A stretch of DNA of 64,000 nucleotides, from contig NZ_CP035934.2 in the NCBI RefSeq assembly GCF_003024525.3, positions 124,001 through 188,000 on the forward strand. Reading direction: 5' to 3'. This DNA is from Acinetobacter cumulans (GTDB lineage Bacteria > Pseudomonadota > Gammaproteobacteria > Pseudomonadales > Moraxellaceae). Below the pieces are notes generated by a model that was given only the letters and a program-made list of their open reading frames with translations, did no database searches and was not told the origin of the DNA. Both the position numbers and the translations under genes were made by a program. Positions 38,659 through 46,561 of this stretch are shown piece after piece; the stretch's first letter is position 1, and each line of letters opens with the position of its first letter.

Positions 38659-38700
38659 GCACTTTAAGCGCGCGATGAATGGATTAAGCGCTTAAAGTGC
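38659..38700. terminator. long hairpin between alcohol dehydrogenase and hydrolase
   Basis: Arms GCACTTTAAGCGC and GCGCTTAAAGTGC with a 16-base loop, lying after the alcohol dehydrogenase stop. It has no strong T-run, so it may be a terminator or a binding site. Confidence 0.6.
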
Positions 38701-38726
38701 AGTTGGGGTGGGAGAGTACTTATTGC

Positions 38727-39938
38727 TTAGCCTGCTGCTTTAAAGCTCTGTACAGTTGCGCTTGGCTTTAATGCGGCTTTAAAGATATCGACCACTTGTG
38801 CATGTGTTGCTTTGCGTGGGTTGGTCAGCATGCAGGCATCTTTTTGCGCATTTTCAGACATAACGCTGAGATCTTGTTCTTTTACGCCAAGCTCTAACAA
38901 GCTAGAAGGAATACCAATAGATGCAGACAGTGCACGTATCGCATCAATGGCTGCAAAGGCTGCTTCATTGATAGTCAGTCCGTCTGTATTTACGCCCATC
39001 AACTGCGCAATACGGGCATAGCGGTCTGGACAAGCGATTAAATTAAACTCGCATACATGCGGTAGTAATACGGCATTGCAGACACCATGTGGTAGGTTGT
39101 AGAAACCGCCTAATTGATGCGCCATTGCATGTACATAACCTAATGATGCGTTGTTAAAAGCCATACCTGCAAGATATTGTGCATAGCTCATCGCATCACG
39201 TGCTTCTAGGTTTTCACCATTTGCCACAGCTGGGCTCAGCCATTCACTGATCATGCTGATGGCTTTTTCTGCGCAAGCGTCGGTAATTGGGTTGGCTGCT
39301 GTAGATACATAAGCTTCGACCGCATGTGTAAGGGCATCCATACCTGTTGCTGCTGTAAGCGCAGCAGGTTTTGCGATCATGAGTTTTGGATCATCAATTG
39401 CGATGAGTGGGGTACAGCGCCAGTCCACAATAGCCATTTTTACGTGCGTGTCTGTGTTGGTAATAATACAGAAACGTGTCATTTCTGAAGCCGTACCCGC
39501 AGTGGTATTAATCGCAATCAACGGTGTCATAGGCACGGTGCTTTTATCAATGCCTTCATAATCACGGATATGGCCACCACCTGCGGTTACCAAGCCAATG
39601 CCTTTGGCACAGTCATGTGAAGAACCACCACCCAGTGACACAATAAAATCACAGCCTTGGTCGTTATATTCTTTTACGCCATTATGCACGTTAATGTCGG
39701 TCGGATTAGGTTCTGCGCCAGGGAAAATATGGCTATCTACGCCAGCTTCTTTCAGATAGCCTGCGATGGTGTCCGCGACGCCAAATTTAAACAGGCCAGC
39801 ATCGGTGACGATCAATGCTTTTTTGGCACCGAGATTTTGTGCTTTTGCACCAATTTCTTTGGCACAGCCTGGGCCGAAAAGTGAAACACAAGGGATGTAA
39901 AAACCGTTTGTTTGATCTGCAATATTTTTAAAAGCCAT
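38727..39938 (-). CDS. iron-containing alcohol dehydrogenase
   Basis: A group III alcohol dehydrogenase of 403 residues that oxidises primary alcohols to aldehydes with NAD. It shows SLFGPGCAKEIG, the nucleotide-binding VSLGGGSSHDCAKGIGLV near residue 100, TTAGTASEMTRF near residue 145, and metal ligands in ATGMDALTHAVEAY and GYVHAMAHQLGGFYNLPHG. ATG 39938 is preferred over an upstream ATG. With the aldehyde dehydrogenase it would take an alcohol to the acid. Confidence 0.93.
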   Translation of the reverse strand: MAFKNIADQTNGFYIPCVSLFGPGCAKEIGAKAQNLGAKKALIVTDAGLFKFGVADTIAGYLKEAGVDSHIFPGAEPNPTDINVHNGVKEYNDQGCDFIVSLGGGSSHDCAKGIGLVTAGGGHIRDYEGIDKSTVPMTPLIAINTTAGTASEMTRFCIITNTDTHVKMAIVDWRCTPLIAIDDPKLMIAKPAALTAATGMDALTHAVEAYVSTAANPITDACAEKAISMISEWLSPAVANGENLEARDAMSYAQYLAGMAFNNASLGYVHAMAHQLGGFYNLPHGVCNAVLLPHVCEFNLIACPDRYARIAQLMGVNTDGLTINEAAFAAIDAIRALSASIGIPSSLLELGVKEQDLSVMSENAQKDACMLTNPRKATHAQVVDIFKAALKPSATVQSFKAAG

Positions 39939-40364
39939 GGTGCGATTCCTTCTACCATTATTTATCATCATTGTTATGGGTGATGCTTACCCTAAAATGA
40001 GTATTCAATAGCACTTAAAAAAAATACACCTACCAAAGACCTACCATGTATAAGGTTTTATTCTTGGCAAAGAAAATTTATATCTAATGTTTTTTAAATA
40101 TTTGACTTTAGAAGATTTATATTAAATTAAACAACAATTAAAATTTTTTAAAACATAGTGTTATGTCATGCTGCTAAGGCAAAGATGTTTGAAACACAAG
40201 CTTGATAAATCTTAATTTTTAATTGATAATAATTATCATTAATTTTGAAAAACATGATTCCTTCTTTCTAGCTTCAGAAGGCAGGGCAGATAGCACGTAT
40301 TCATAATTGCCTTGTGTCTTCTGTAATTGCACCAGAATACTGCTTCCTCAAAACACTTTTGCAC
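39939..40364. other. AT-rich gap between alcohol dehydrogenase and IS5
   Basis: Holds the alcohol dehydrogenase promoter region and a Fur-box-like palindrome. A minus-strand open frame (about 40241-40364) runs without an internal stop from the IS end, translating FEEAVFWCNYRRHKAIMNT, and ends just before the Fur box. It may be the C-terminal scrap of a gene cut by the IS; I do not recognise it. Confidence 0.45.
40224..40238. promoter_or_regulatory. Fur-box-like palindrome
   Basis: TGATAATAATTATCA is a perfect 7-1-7 match to the Fur consensus TGATAATNATTATCA. No intact gene now lies downstream on the right, because the IS5 element begins 126 bases away. In AT-rich DNA it could be chance. Confidence 0.5.
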
Positions 40365-41403
40365 GGCTTTGTTGCACAAAGATTTGAAATGCAAAGCGCC
40401 CCTAATTGAGCTAAATTTAAGGCGTAACTTGGGTAAGTGGTCGACCTAATTCCGTAAATCTGTTAAGGACTGCTACACGTGCATGGATCTCATTCACTTG
40501 GCTATCAAAACTCCTTGCACTGAGTTTATCTCCTAATAATTTGATGCAATGCATCTTAGTTTCAACCAAACTTCGCCGATGATAGCCTGACCATTTTTTC
40601 CATAGTGTCCTGCCTAAACGTTTAATTGTTCGAAGTAATTCATTTCGCTCTAGGGAGCTACTCTTTGTATCTTTCCATGGTTTCGCATTTTTTCTAGGTG
40701 GAATCACCGCATGCCCTTGCCGATCTGCAATGACCTGACGGCATTGCTTGGTGTCATAAGCTCCATCGGTATAAACAGAGTCAATCTGCTCATCTTGTGG
40801 AATCTGATTAAGTAAATCACCAAGCACCTGTGAATCACTGACATTATTGGTTGTAAGCTGAACTGCTCGTATTTGTAGGGTTTTAGCATCTATACCAATA
40901 TGAAGTTTACGCCCTTGGCGACGATATTCAGGTCCATGTTTCTTGCGCTTCCATTCGCTCTCACCTAGAAACTTCATGCCTGTAGAGTCCATGAGTAGAT
41001 GCAGCCCATCGCTACTTTTTTGGTAGCTGATTGCAATATCAATATGCTTTTGTCTTCTACAAAGCGTACTGTAATCTGGTGCTGTCCAATTTAATCTGCA
41101 AAGTATAATCAGACTTTGCACAAAGCCAGTAACCATACGTAAAGACAGACGGAATAAGGATTTAATCATTAAGCAGCATTGGATGGCTGCGTCGGAGTAG
41201 GTTTGATTTCGCCCTTGTTTGCCTTTTGATGGCGCATACCATTGCGTAGCAGGATCAAACCAAATGGCAATATTTCCGCGACTCATGAGTGCTCGGTTAT
41301 ATGCGGGCCAATTGGTTGTGCGGTAGATGTTGTGTGTAGGCTTCTTCATTTGAAAATTATATCGCTGAAAAAGCCTTTACAGATAAGTTTGTGCAACAAA
41401 GCC
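40365..41403 (-). mobile_element. IS5-family insertion sequence (IS903-like group)
   Basis: It is 1,039 bases bounded by perfect 16-base inverted repeats GGCTTTGTTGCACAAA and its complement. The outside flanks (CTTTTGCAC left, CTTTCATGG right) are not a clean duplication, so DNA next to it has probably been rearranged. Confidence 0.88.
40417..41349 (-). CDS. IS5-family transposase
   Basis: The 310-residue DDE transposase opens with NWPAYNRALMSRGNIAIWFD, the IS903-group N-terminus. It shows LMDSTGMKFLGE (first Asp), DSVYTDGAYDTKQ (second Asp) and YHRRSLVETKMHCIKLLG (Glu). It fills the element and is intact, so the IS may be active. Confidence 0.93.
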   Translation of the reverse strand: MKKPTHNIYRTTNWPAYNRALMSRGNIAIWFDPATQWYAPSKGKQGRNQTYSDAAIQCCLMIKSLFRLSLRMVTGFVQSLIILCRLNWTAPDYSTLCRRQKHIDIAISYQKSSDGLHLLMDSTGMKFLGESEWKRKKHGPEYRRQGRKLHIGIDAKTLQIRAVQLTTNNVSDSQVLGDLLNQIPQDEQIDSVYTDGAYDTKQCRQVIADRQGHAVIPPRKNAKPWKDTKSSSLERNELLRTIKRLGRTLWKKWSGYHRRSLVETKMHCIKLLGDKLSARSFDSQVNEIHARVAVLNRFTELGRPLTQVTP

Positions 41404-41532
41404 CTTTCATGGTAGAAAATATCCATCTTATTTTCCTAATATTAGCAATATTTTTGGGCATTAAACTTGCTCAAAGATTAGATTCAAAATGAATGCATTT
41501 AAGATGTGTATACAATTAAAAATAGGAATTGT

Positions 41533-41943
41533 ATGAGCAATCAGTTCAAGTGGATATTTTTGTATGGTGGATTAGGGTGGGGCATACCGTTTGCATGCAT
41601 CATGTATGTTATTCGAGAAATTGAAGGTAAGTCGATGGCCTTTGGTTCACTTCCTGTGTTTCTTATCATCTGCATCCTTTCTGGAATGTTTTTTGGAGCT
41701 ATAAATTTCAAATATCTATCAAAAAATAAATATGAAAAATTGAATCTGAAATTTGAAAAATTATCTCAAGTCTTATTAGCCTGGATAGTCATCTATAGTA
41801 TATATGGTCTAATCATCAAGTTTTTACTAGTTCCTCTAAATTACAATGACACTATTGGTTCAAATATTTTTGGTTGGTTTTTTTGGGCTATTGCTTTCCA
41901 TATATCTTTCAAAATTTTTGAAAAAAATAAAACACCTGATTAA
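41533..41943 (+). CDS. small predicted membrane protein
   Basis: I do not recognise this 136-residue protein. It has four hydrophobic segments (about residues 8-25, 35-55, 75-95 and 105-125) joined by short charged loops, with a lysine-rich stretch after the second, so it is probably an inner-membrane protein. ATG 41533 has AGGA upstream. It is boxed in between the IS5 element and the ISNCY pair. A 27-codon frame just before it (41410-41493, MVENIHLIFLILAIFLGIK) is also hydrophobic and may be a separate small protein or the end of a gene cut by the IS. Confidence 0.6.
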   Translation: MSNQFKWIFLYGGLGWGIPFACIMYVIREIEGKSMAFGSLPVFLIICILSGMFFGAINFKYLSKNKYEKLNLKFEKLSQVLLAWIVIYSIYGLIIKFLLVPLNYNDTIGSNIFGWFFWAIAFHISFKIFEKNKTPD

Positions 41944-41980
41944 ATCCATTTAACATAATGGCTGTTATACGAATTTCCAT

Positions 41981-43455
41981 TGTTAGAACCCATTTAAAGT
42001 GTCTATATTCTCACCAATAAAAATGTCCGCTTTTAGAATATGCACTTTTGCAATTTCCTTAGCGGACGGTTTGATATGTTGGTGTCTATGTCGGAGAAAG
42101 AACTTAAACGATTGTCGGTCTTGCAGGAAATCTGCGATCAACGCATAACTCAATCTCAGGCTGCTCAGCTACTTCATATTTCAGAACGTCAGATCAGACG
42201 CTTACTGCAGAAATACAAAGCCCAAGGTCCAGTTGCATTAGCCCATGCCGGTCGTGGCCAAATCAGCAATTCCAAACTTCCTGAAGAACTCAGACTCAAA
42301 TGCCTCAATATTGTTTCTGACCAACTCCATGGTTTCGGACCCACTTTAGCGCATGAAAAGCTCACCACCGTACATGGATTCGATCTTTCAGTAGAAACCC
42401 TGCGTTCCTGGATGATTGCAGCTGACTTATGGATTCCTCGATCCAAGCGCCTGTATCAGCCTCGTTACAACCGGGATTGCTTTGGTGAACTGATCCAAAT
42501 TGATGGCTCACACCATGACGGGTTTGAAGGACGCGCTACTAAATGCTGTCTACTGGTGTTCATTGATGATGCCACAGGCAAATTACAGCATTTACGCTTT
42601 TGTGAGTCAGAATCAACTTTTGACTATATGATTTCAACACGTTTATATATCGAACAGCATGGTAAGCCATTGGCATTTTACAGTGACAAACATTCAGTTT
42701 TTAGGGTGAATCAAAGTAGCAAGAAAGACACCAAGATTACCCAGTTCGGACGTGTTCTGAGCACTCTCAACATCGATATCATTTTCGCTAACTCCCCTCA
42801 AGCCAAAGGTCGTGTAGAACGAGCGAATAGAACACTTCAGGATCGTCTGATTAAGGAGATGCGTCTAGAAGGCATCAGTTCGATTGCAGAGGCCAATATA
42901 TGGTTACCCTGCTTTATTGAGCAGTTCAATCAGAAGTTCGCCAAATGTGCGCGAAACTCAAAGAACCTGCATCGGCCATTAAGCGAATCTGATCTTGAAC
43001 TGGATGATATTTTTACCTGGCAGGAACCGCGTAAGGTCACCAAGAATCTGACCCTGACCTATGACAAGTGTATTTATATGCTTGAACCGACAGAGCTGAA
43101 TCATAAGCTTGTTGGGCTATACATTTCATTTCTGGAGTACCCGGATGGTACTGTGGCAATCATGCATGAAGGACGGAAGATCAACTATAGCGTCTTCAAT
43201 AAACTGGCTGGACTGCAGCAAAATGCAGTGGTTGAGAATAAAAGATTAGGCTCGGTTCTGGCCCATATCCAGCAGCAACATGAGGAGTTGGAGAAACAGA
43301 ATAAACGTTCCCGTCTCAAGAAAAGTATGCCGAGTCGTAAAGCTCAGAAAGCTGTTATTGAACAAAGATATTTAAATCCTGTTCTTGACTCTTGCAGTTA
43401 AAAACAGGACATTTTAAATGGTTTATCGCATAGACATTTTAATTGGTGAATAGCA
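41981..43455 (+). mobile_element. ISNCY-type insertion sequence 1 (IS1202-like group)
   Basis: It is 1,475 bases from TGTTAGAACCC to GGTGAATAGCA. It is flanked on both sides by TCCAT (41976-41980 and 43456-43460), a 5-base target duplication. Both ends carry two copies of a CCAnTnAAAATGTC-like box, probably transposase-binding sites. Its outer left end matches the remnant at 33760, while its interior matches IS 2. Confidence 0.82.
42076..43401 (+). CDS. ISNCY-type transposase 1
   Basis: A DDE integrase of about 441 residues. It has an N-terminal helix-turn-helix (ITQSQAAQLLHISERQIRRLLQK), a second HTH-like region, and an rve catalytic core with LIQIDGSHHDGF, CLLVFIDDATGKLQ, FYSDKHSVF and NSPQAKGRVERANRTLQDRL, supplying the acidic triad. 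About the first 275 residues are identical to transposase 2; after EGISSIAEAN they differ markedly. The start may be 42076 or 42088. Confidence 0.9.
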   Translation: MLVSMSEKELKRLSVLQEICDQRITQSQAAQLLHISERQIRRLLQKYKAQGPVALAHAGRGQISNSKLPEELRLKCLNIVSDQLHGFGPTLAHEKLTTVHGFDLSVETLRSWMIAADLWIPRSKRLYQPRYNRDCFGELIQIDGSHHDGFEGRATKCCLLVFIDDATGKLQHLRFCESESTFDYMISTRLYIEQHGKPLAFYSDKHSVFRVNQSSKKDTKITQFGRVLSTLNIDIIFANSPQAKGRVERANRTLQDRLIKEMRLEGISSIAEANIWLPCFIEQFNQKFAKCARNSKNLHRPLSESDLELDDIFTWQEPRKVTKNLTLTYDKCIYMLEPTELNHKLVGLYISFLEYPDGTVAIMHEGRKINYSVFNKLAGLQQNAVVENKRLGSVLAHIQQQHEELEKQNKRSRLKKSMPSRKAQKAVIEQRYLNPVLDSCS

Positions 43456-43460
43456 TCCAT

Positions 43461-44933
43461 TGTAACTCCAAAATAGAAATGTCCGGTTTCTCCAAAGTAA
43501 AAATGTCCGCTTTTAGAATATGCACTTTTGCAATTTCCTTAGCGGACGGTTTGATATGTTGGTGTCTATGTCGGAGAAAGAACTTAAACGATTGTCGGTC
43601 TTGCAGGAAATCTGCGATCAACGCATAACTCAATCTCAGGCTGCTCAGCTACTTCATATTTCAGAACGTCAGATCAGACGCTTACTGCAGAAATACAAAG
43701 CCCAAGGTCCAGTTGCATTAGCCCATGCCGGTCGTGGCCAAATCAGCAATTCCAAACTTCCTGAAGAACTCAGACTCAAATGCCTCAATATTGTTTCTGA
43801 CCAACTCCATGGTTTCGGACCCACTTTAGCGCATGAAAAGCTCACCACCGTACATGGATTCGATCTTTCAGTAGAAACCCTGCGTTCCTGGATGATTGCA
43901 GCTGACTTATGGATTCCTCGATCCAAGCGCCTGTATCAGCCTCGTTACAACCGGGATTGCTTTGGTGAACTGATCCAAATTGATGGCTCACACCATGACG
44001 GGTTTGAAGGACGCGCTACTAAATGCTGTCTACTGGTGTTCATTGATGATGCCACAGGCAAATTACAGCATTTACGCTTTTGTGAGTCAGAATCAACTTT
44101 TGACTATATGATTTCAACACGTTTATATATCGAACAGCATGGTAAGCCATTGGCATTTTACAGTGACAAACATTCAGTTTTTAGGGTGAATCAAAGTAGC
44201 AAGAAAGACACCAAGATTACCCAGTTCGGACGTGTTCTGAGCACTCTCAACATCGATATCATTTTCGCTAACTCCCCTCAAGCCAAAGGTCGTGTAGAAC
44301 GAGCGAATAGAACACTTCAGGATCGTCTGATTAAGGAGATGCGTCTAGAAGGCATCAGTTCAATTGCAGATGCCAATAAGTGGCTGCCGTGCTTTATTGA
44401 GCAATTTAATCGTAAATTCGCCAAGATGGCTTTTAATCCCAAGGATCTACATCGACCTATCGCTGAAACAGCCGAAGAATTAGATGATGTTTTTACCTGG
44501 CGTGAACCCCGCAGAGTCACGAATAGCCTGACGATTACTTATGATAAATGCGTATATCTCTTGGAAAACACCGAAGAAAATCAGAGGTTGATCGGTAAGT
44601 ATCTTGAGTTCCTGGAATACCCGGATGGTACTGTAGCCATCATGCATAATAGCCGAAAGATCAATTACAGCCTCTTCGATAAATTAAGTCAGCTGAATCA
44701 GCGAGAGATTGTTGAGAATAAACGGTTGAGTGCTGTTCTGAATCATGTCCAACAACAGCATGAAGAACTGGAACAGCAAAACAAACGTAATCGTTCTCAA
44801 AAGATGCCAAGCAGACGTGCACAGAAAACAGCAATCAAAGAACGAAATCTAAATCCTGTGCTTGACTTGGAAATGTCCATATAGGACATTTCTATTTGGT
44901 TAGTAGGTAGGACATTTCTACTTGGGAATAACA
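43461..44933 (+). mobile_element. ISNCY-type insertion sequence 2
   Basis: It is 1,473 bases from TGTAACTCC to GGGAATAACA. Ends carry repeated CCAAATAGAAATGTCC-like boxes, two per end. It has no matching duplication (TCCAT left, TAAAA right). It stands directly after IS 1, separated only by the 5-base TCCAT. Confidence 0.8.
43556..44884 (+). CDS. ISNCY-type transposase 2
   Basis: A DDE transposase of about 442 residues with the same HTH and rve core as transposase 1 (LIQIDGSHHDGF, FYSDKHSVF, GRVERANRTLQD). Its C-terminal third (from EGISSIADANKW) is its own version, with the conserved EYPDGTVAIMHNSRKINYS. The stop lies within the IS end repeats. Confidence 0.9.
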   Translation: MLVSMSEKELKRLSVLQEICDQRITQSQAAQLLHISERQIRRLLQKYKAQGPVALAHAGRGQISNSKLPEELRLKCLNIVSDQLHGFGPTLAHEKLTTVHGFDLSVETLRSWMIAADLWIPRSKRLYQPRYNRDCFGELIQIDGSHHDGFEGRATKCCLLVFIDDATGKLQHLRFCESESTFDYMISTRLYIEQHGKPLAFYSDKHSVFRVNQSSKKDTKITQFGRVLSTLNIDIIFANSPQAKGRVERANRTLQDRLIKEMRLEGISSIADANKWLPCFIEQFNRKFAKMAFNPKDLHRPIAETAEELDDVFTWREPRRVTNSLTITYDKCVYLLENTEENQRLIGKYLEFLEYPDGTVAIMHNSRKINYSLFDKLSQLNQREIVENKRLSAVLNHVQQQHEELEQQNKRNRSQKMPSRRAQKTAIKERNLNPVLDLEMSI

Positions 44934-44935
44934 TA

Positions 44936-44967
44936 AAAAAATGGGAGCTATCAGCTCCCATTTTTTA
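44936..44967. terminator. terminator after IS 2
   Basis: A-run, stem ATGGGAGCT/AGCTCCCAT and T-run, between IS 2 and the convergent small gene at 44965. Confidence 0.88.
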
Positions 44968-45270
44968 TTTTTGCTCATGTTCTTTGTAGTACTGATGTGC
45001 TCTCTTAGAATTATGTTTCCAACTTTTAGCAACTTTATAAACGTAAGTCGGAAAATCATCCCAAACATGAGGTAAGCCTGTACCACGTGCTACACGAATT
45101 TTAAGCGAATAGCTTTTGTATTCAATACGATGTAAGAAATAAAAGCTACGTTCTTGCTGAGTACTGAATTTCTTAAATATAGAGCTTCTGACATTAGGGT
45201 AAATTTTCCAAAGATAATCATGTCGAGTACTTTGTATTGATTGCCTGTATTGATGTTTTAGTCTTTTCAT
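44965..45270 (-). CDS. small basic protein of unknown function
   Basis: I do not recognise this 101-residue protein. It is rich in Lys, Arg, His and Tyr (IEYKSYSLKIRVARGTG, YKVAKSWKHNSKRAHQYYKE), suggesting nucleic-acid binding. A good ribosome-binding site, AGGAGG, precedes ATG 45270 on the minus strand, and a terminator follows, so it is probably a real gene. The upstream TAGGTAACATTACCTA palindrome near 45279-45294 could be its operator. Confidence 0.6.
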   Translation of the reverse strand: MKRLKHQYRQSIQSTRHDYLWKIYPNVRSSIFKKFSTQQERSFYFLHRIEYKSYSLKIRVARGTGLPHVWDDFPTYVYKVAKSWKHNSKRAHQYYKEHEQK

Positions 45271-45361
45271 TGTTCCTCCTAGGTAACATTACCTAGAAGG
45301 GATCCTCTGCAAAATAGTACATCGTCTTTAATCCTATGAATTAAAAATTAGTATTTAAAAA

Positions 45362-45401
45362 TACCACAAAGTGGTATAAAATAAACTACTACAAGGTAGT
45401 A
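45362..45401. promoter_or_regulatory. twin palindromic operators before the toxin-antitoxin pair
   Basis: TACCACAAAGTGGTA (45362-45376) and TACTACAAGGTAGTA (45387-45401) are two 15-base palindromes with centres 25 bases apart, immediately before the toxin start. This is the expected layout for autoregulation by the HTH antitoxin. Confidence 0.7.
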
Positions 45402-45404
45402 TGA

Positions 45405-45737
45405 ATGCAAGAAATGTATACAATATGTGAGACCCCATTATTTACTAAATACTGTCTTGTTTATTGGACTCAGGAAGAATATGAGGAATTCAAAACATTT
45501 TTAGCATTAAACCCTGAAGCAGGAGATGTTGAGCCTAATGCAGGCGGTATTCGTAAGATTAGATGGACTAGCGGTAGTAGAGGTAAAAGTGGTGGTGTCA
45601 GAGTCATCTACTTTAATCGTTTAGCAAATGGAGAGATTTGGTTATTAACCTTGTACAGTAAAAAGCAAACTGTACAGCTTAGTAAGAAGACTCTTCAAAC
45701 ATTGGTGGAGAAACTAAATGACTCGTTTAATGACTGA
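45405..45737 (+). CDS. RelE/HigB-type toxin
   Basis: A 110-residue toxin of the RelE/ParE superfamily, HigB2-like. Members cut mRNA on the ribosome. It shows TKYCLVYWTQEEYEEFKTFLAL, IRKIRWTSGSRGKSGGVRVIYF and EIWLLTLYSKKQTVQLSKK, the typical C-terminal strand pattern. The start at 45405 has AAGG eight bases upstream, within the second operator. The antitoxin gene overlaps its end by 20 bases. The toxin-first order is typical of HigBA. Confidence 0.85.
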   Translation: MQEMYTICETPLFTKYCLVYWTQEEYEEFKTFLALNPEAGDVEPNAGGIRKIRWTSGSRGKSGGVRVIYFNRLANGEIWLLTLYSKKQTVQLSKKTLQTLVEKLNDSFND

Positions 45738-46032
45738 AAAAGAACTGCAATCTTTTGAAGAAACTAGGGATATTGAAGCTGAAATATTACAAGGCATCGA
45801 CGATATGCTTGCTAATAATGCAGCGAAAAGAACAGTAATCACTGAGACAGATGTTGCGTTAGCTCGTAGAAAGGCTCAACTAACACAAGATCAGTTTGCT
45901 AAGATTCTTGGCGTATCAAGACGTACCCTTGAATCCTGGGAACAAGGTGCGAGAAGACCATCAGGAGCAGCAACATCGCTTATTCGATTATTTATTGTTG
46001 ATCCAAAATTTGTAAAAGAGAGTCTGGCTTAA
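45718..46032 (+). CDS. HigA-type HTH antitoxin
   Basis: A 104-residue antitoxin with an acidic helical N-terminus (MTEKELQSFEETRDIEAEIL), likely to wrap the toxin. A C-terminal Cro/C1-type HTH follows: ARRKAQLTQDQFAKILGV, then SRRTLESWEQGARRPSGA. GGAG is placed 8 bases before ATG 45718. It should repress the operon via the twin palindromes. Confidence 0.87.
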   Translation: MTRLMTEKELQSFEETRDIEAEILQGIDDMLANNAAKRTVITETDVALARRKAQLTQDQFAKILGVSRRTLESWEQGARRPSGAATSLIRLFIVDPKFVKESLA

Positions 46033-46084
46033 TTTAAATGGCTCTCCTTTGAGAGCTATTTACTATATTCATTTAAGGTTTTTT

Positions 46085-46399
46085 ATGAAGCACTTAGGAT
46101 TTGTTGGAAAAAGTACTGAATATTTAGGGTATACCCATGTTGAAATTATCAATAGCTCATTACGCTTATCTTTCAATATTCCATCGAAAAATGATCTAAA
46201 AGAAACCTTTAAAAAGATGGTCGAAAATAACTATGATTTACTTATGGAAACATCAGCTGAAATAGAGTTCGATTTAGAAAGCGAAACTATAGCAAAGATA
46301 GAAACCATCATAAAAGAAAAAGAGATTGAACTTGATGAGTTTGTCCAAAATGCGCTGATTAAATTTATCAACCAAAATGAATCGACTAAGATTGATTAA
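46085..46399 (+). CDS. hypothetical protein following the toxin-antitoxin pair
   Basis: I do not recognise this 104-residue protein. The C-terminal third (ESETIAKIETIIKEKEIEL, then DEFVQNALIKFI) looks like a ribbon-helix-helix arrangement of strand and two helices, so DNA binding is possible. ATG 46085 with AAGG upstream is preferred over an upstream start. A strong terminator follows. It could be a third member of the toxin-antitoxin operon or independent. Confidence 0.6.
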   Translation: MKHLGFVGKSTEYLGYTHVEIINSSLRLSFNIPSKNDLKETFKKMVENNYDLLMETSAEIEFDLESETIAKIETIIKEKEIELDEFVQNALIKFINQNESTKID

Positions 46400-46417
46400 C
46401 CCTTAAATGTAGATAAT

Positions 46418-46446
46418 AAAAAGCCCAACATCCTGTTGGGCTTTTT
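46418..46446. terminator. terminator before the CRISPR fragment
   Basis: A-run, stem AGCCCAACA/TGTTGGGCT, T-run, after the gene at 46085. Confidence 0.9.
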
Positions 46447-46561
46447 CGTATGGGTTCGCTCGGTATAACTCCTGTCGTACCTTACAGTCCTTGTGCGTAT
46501 CTATGTTCTTATTATTGTGTGGAACTTCCTGTTCCTGATGAATCCATCATAGGAAATTGCA

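Noticed and set aside
40356-41412. Target-site duplication of the IS5 element
   Set aside because: The flanks CTTTTGCAC and CTTTCATGG agree only in the first few bases, so no duplication can be claimed.
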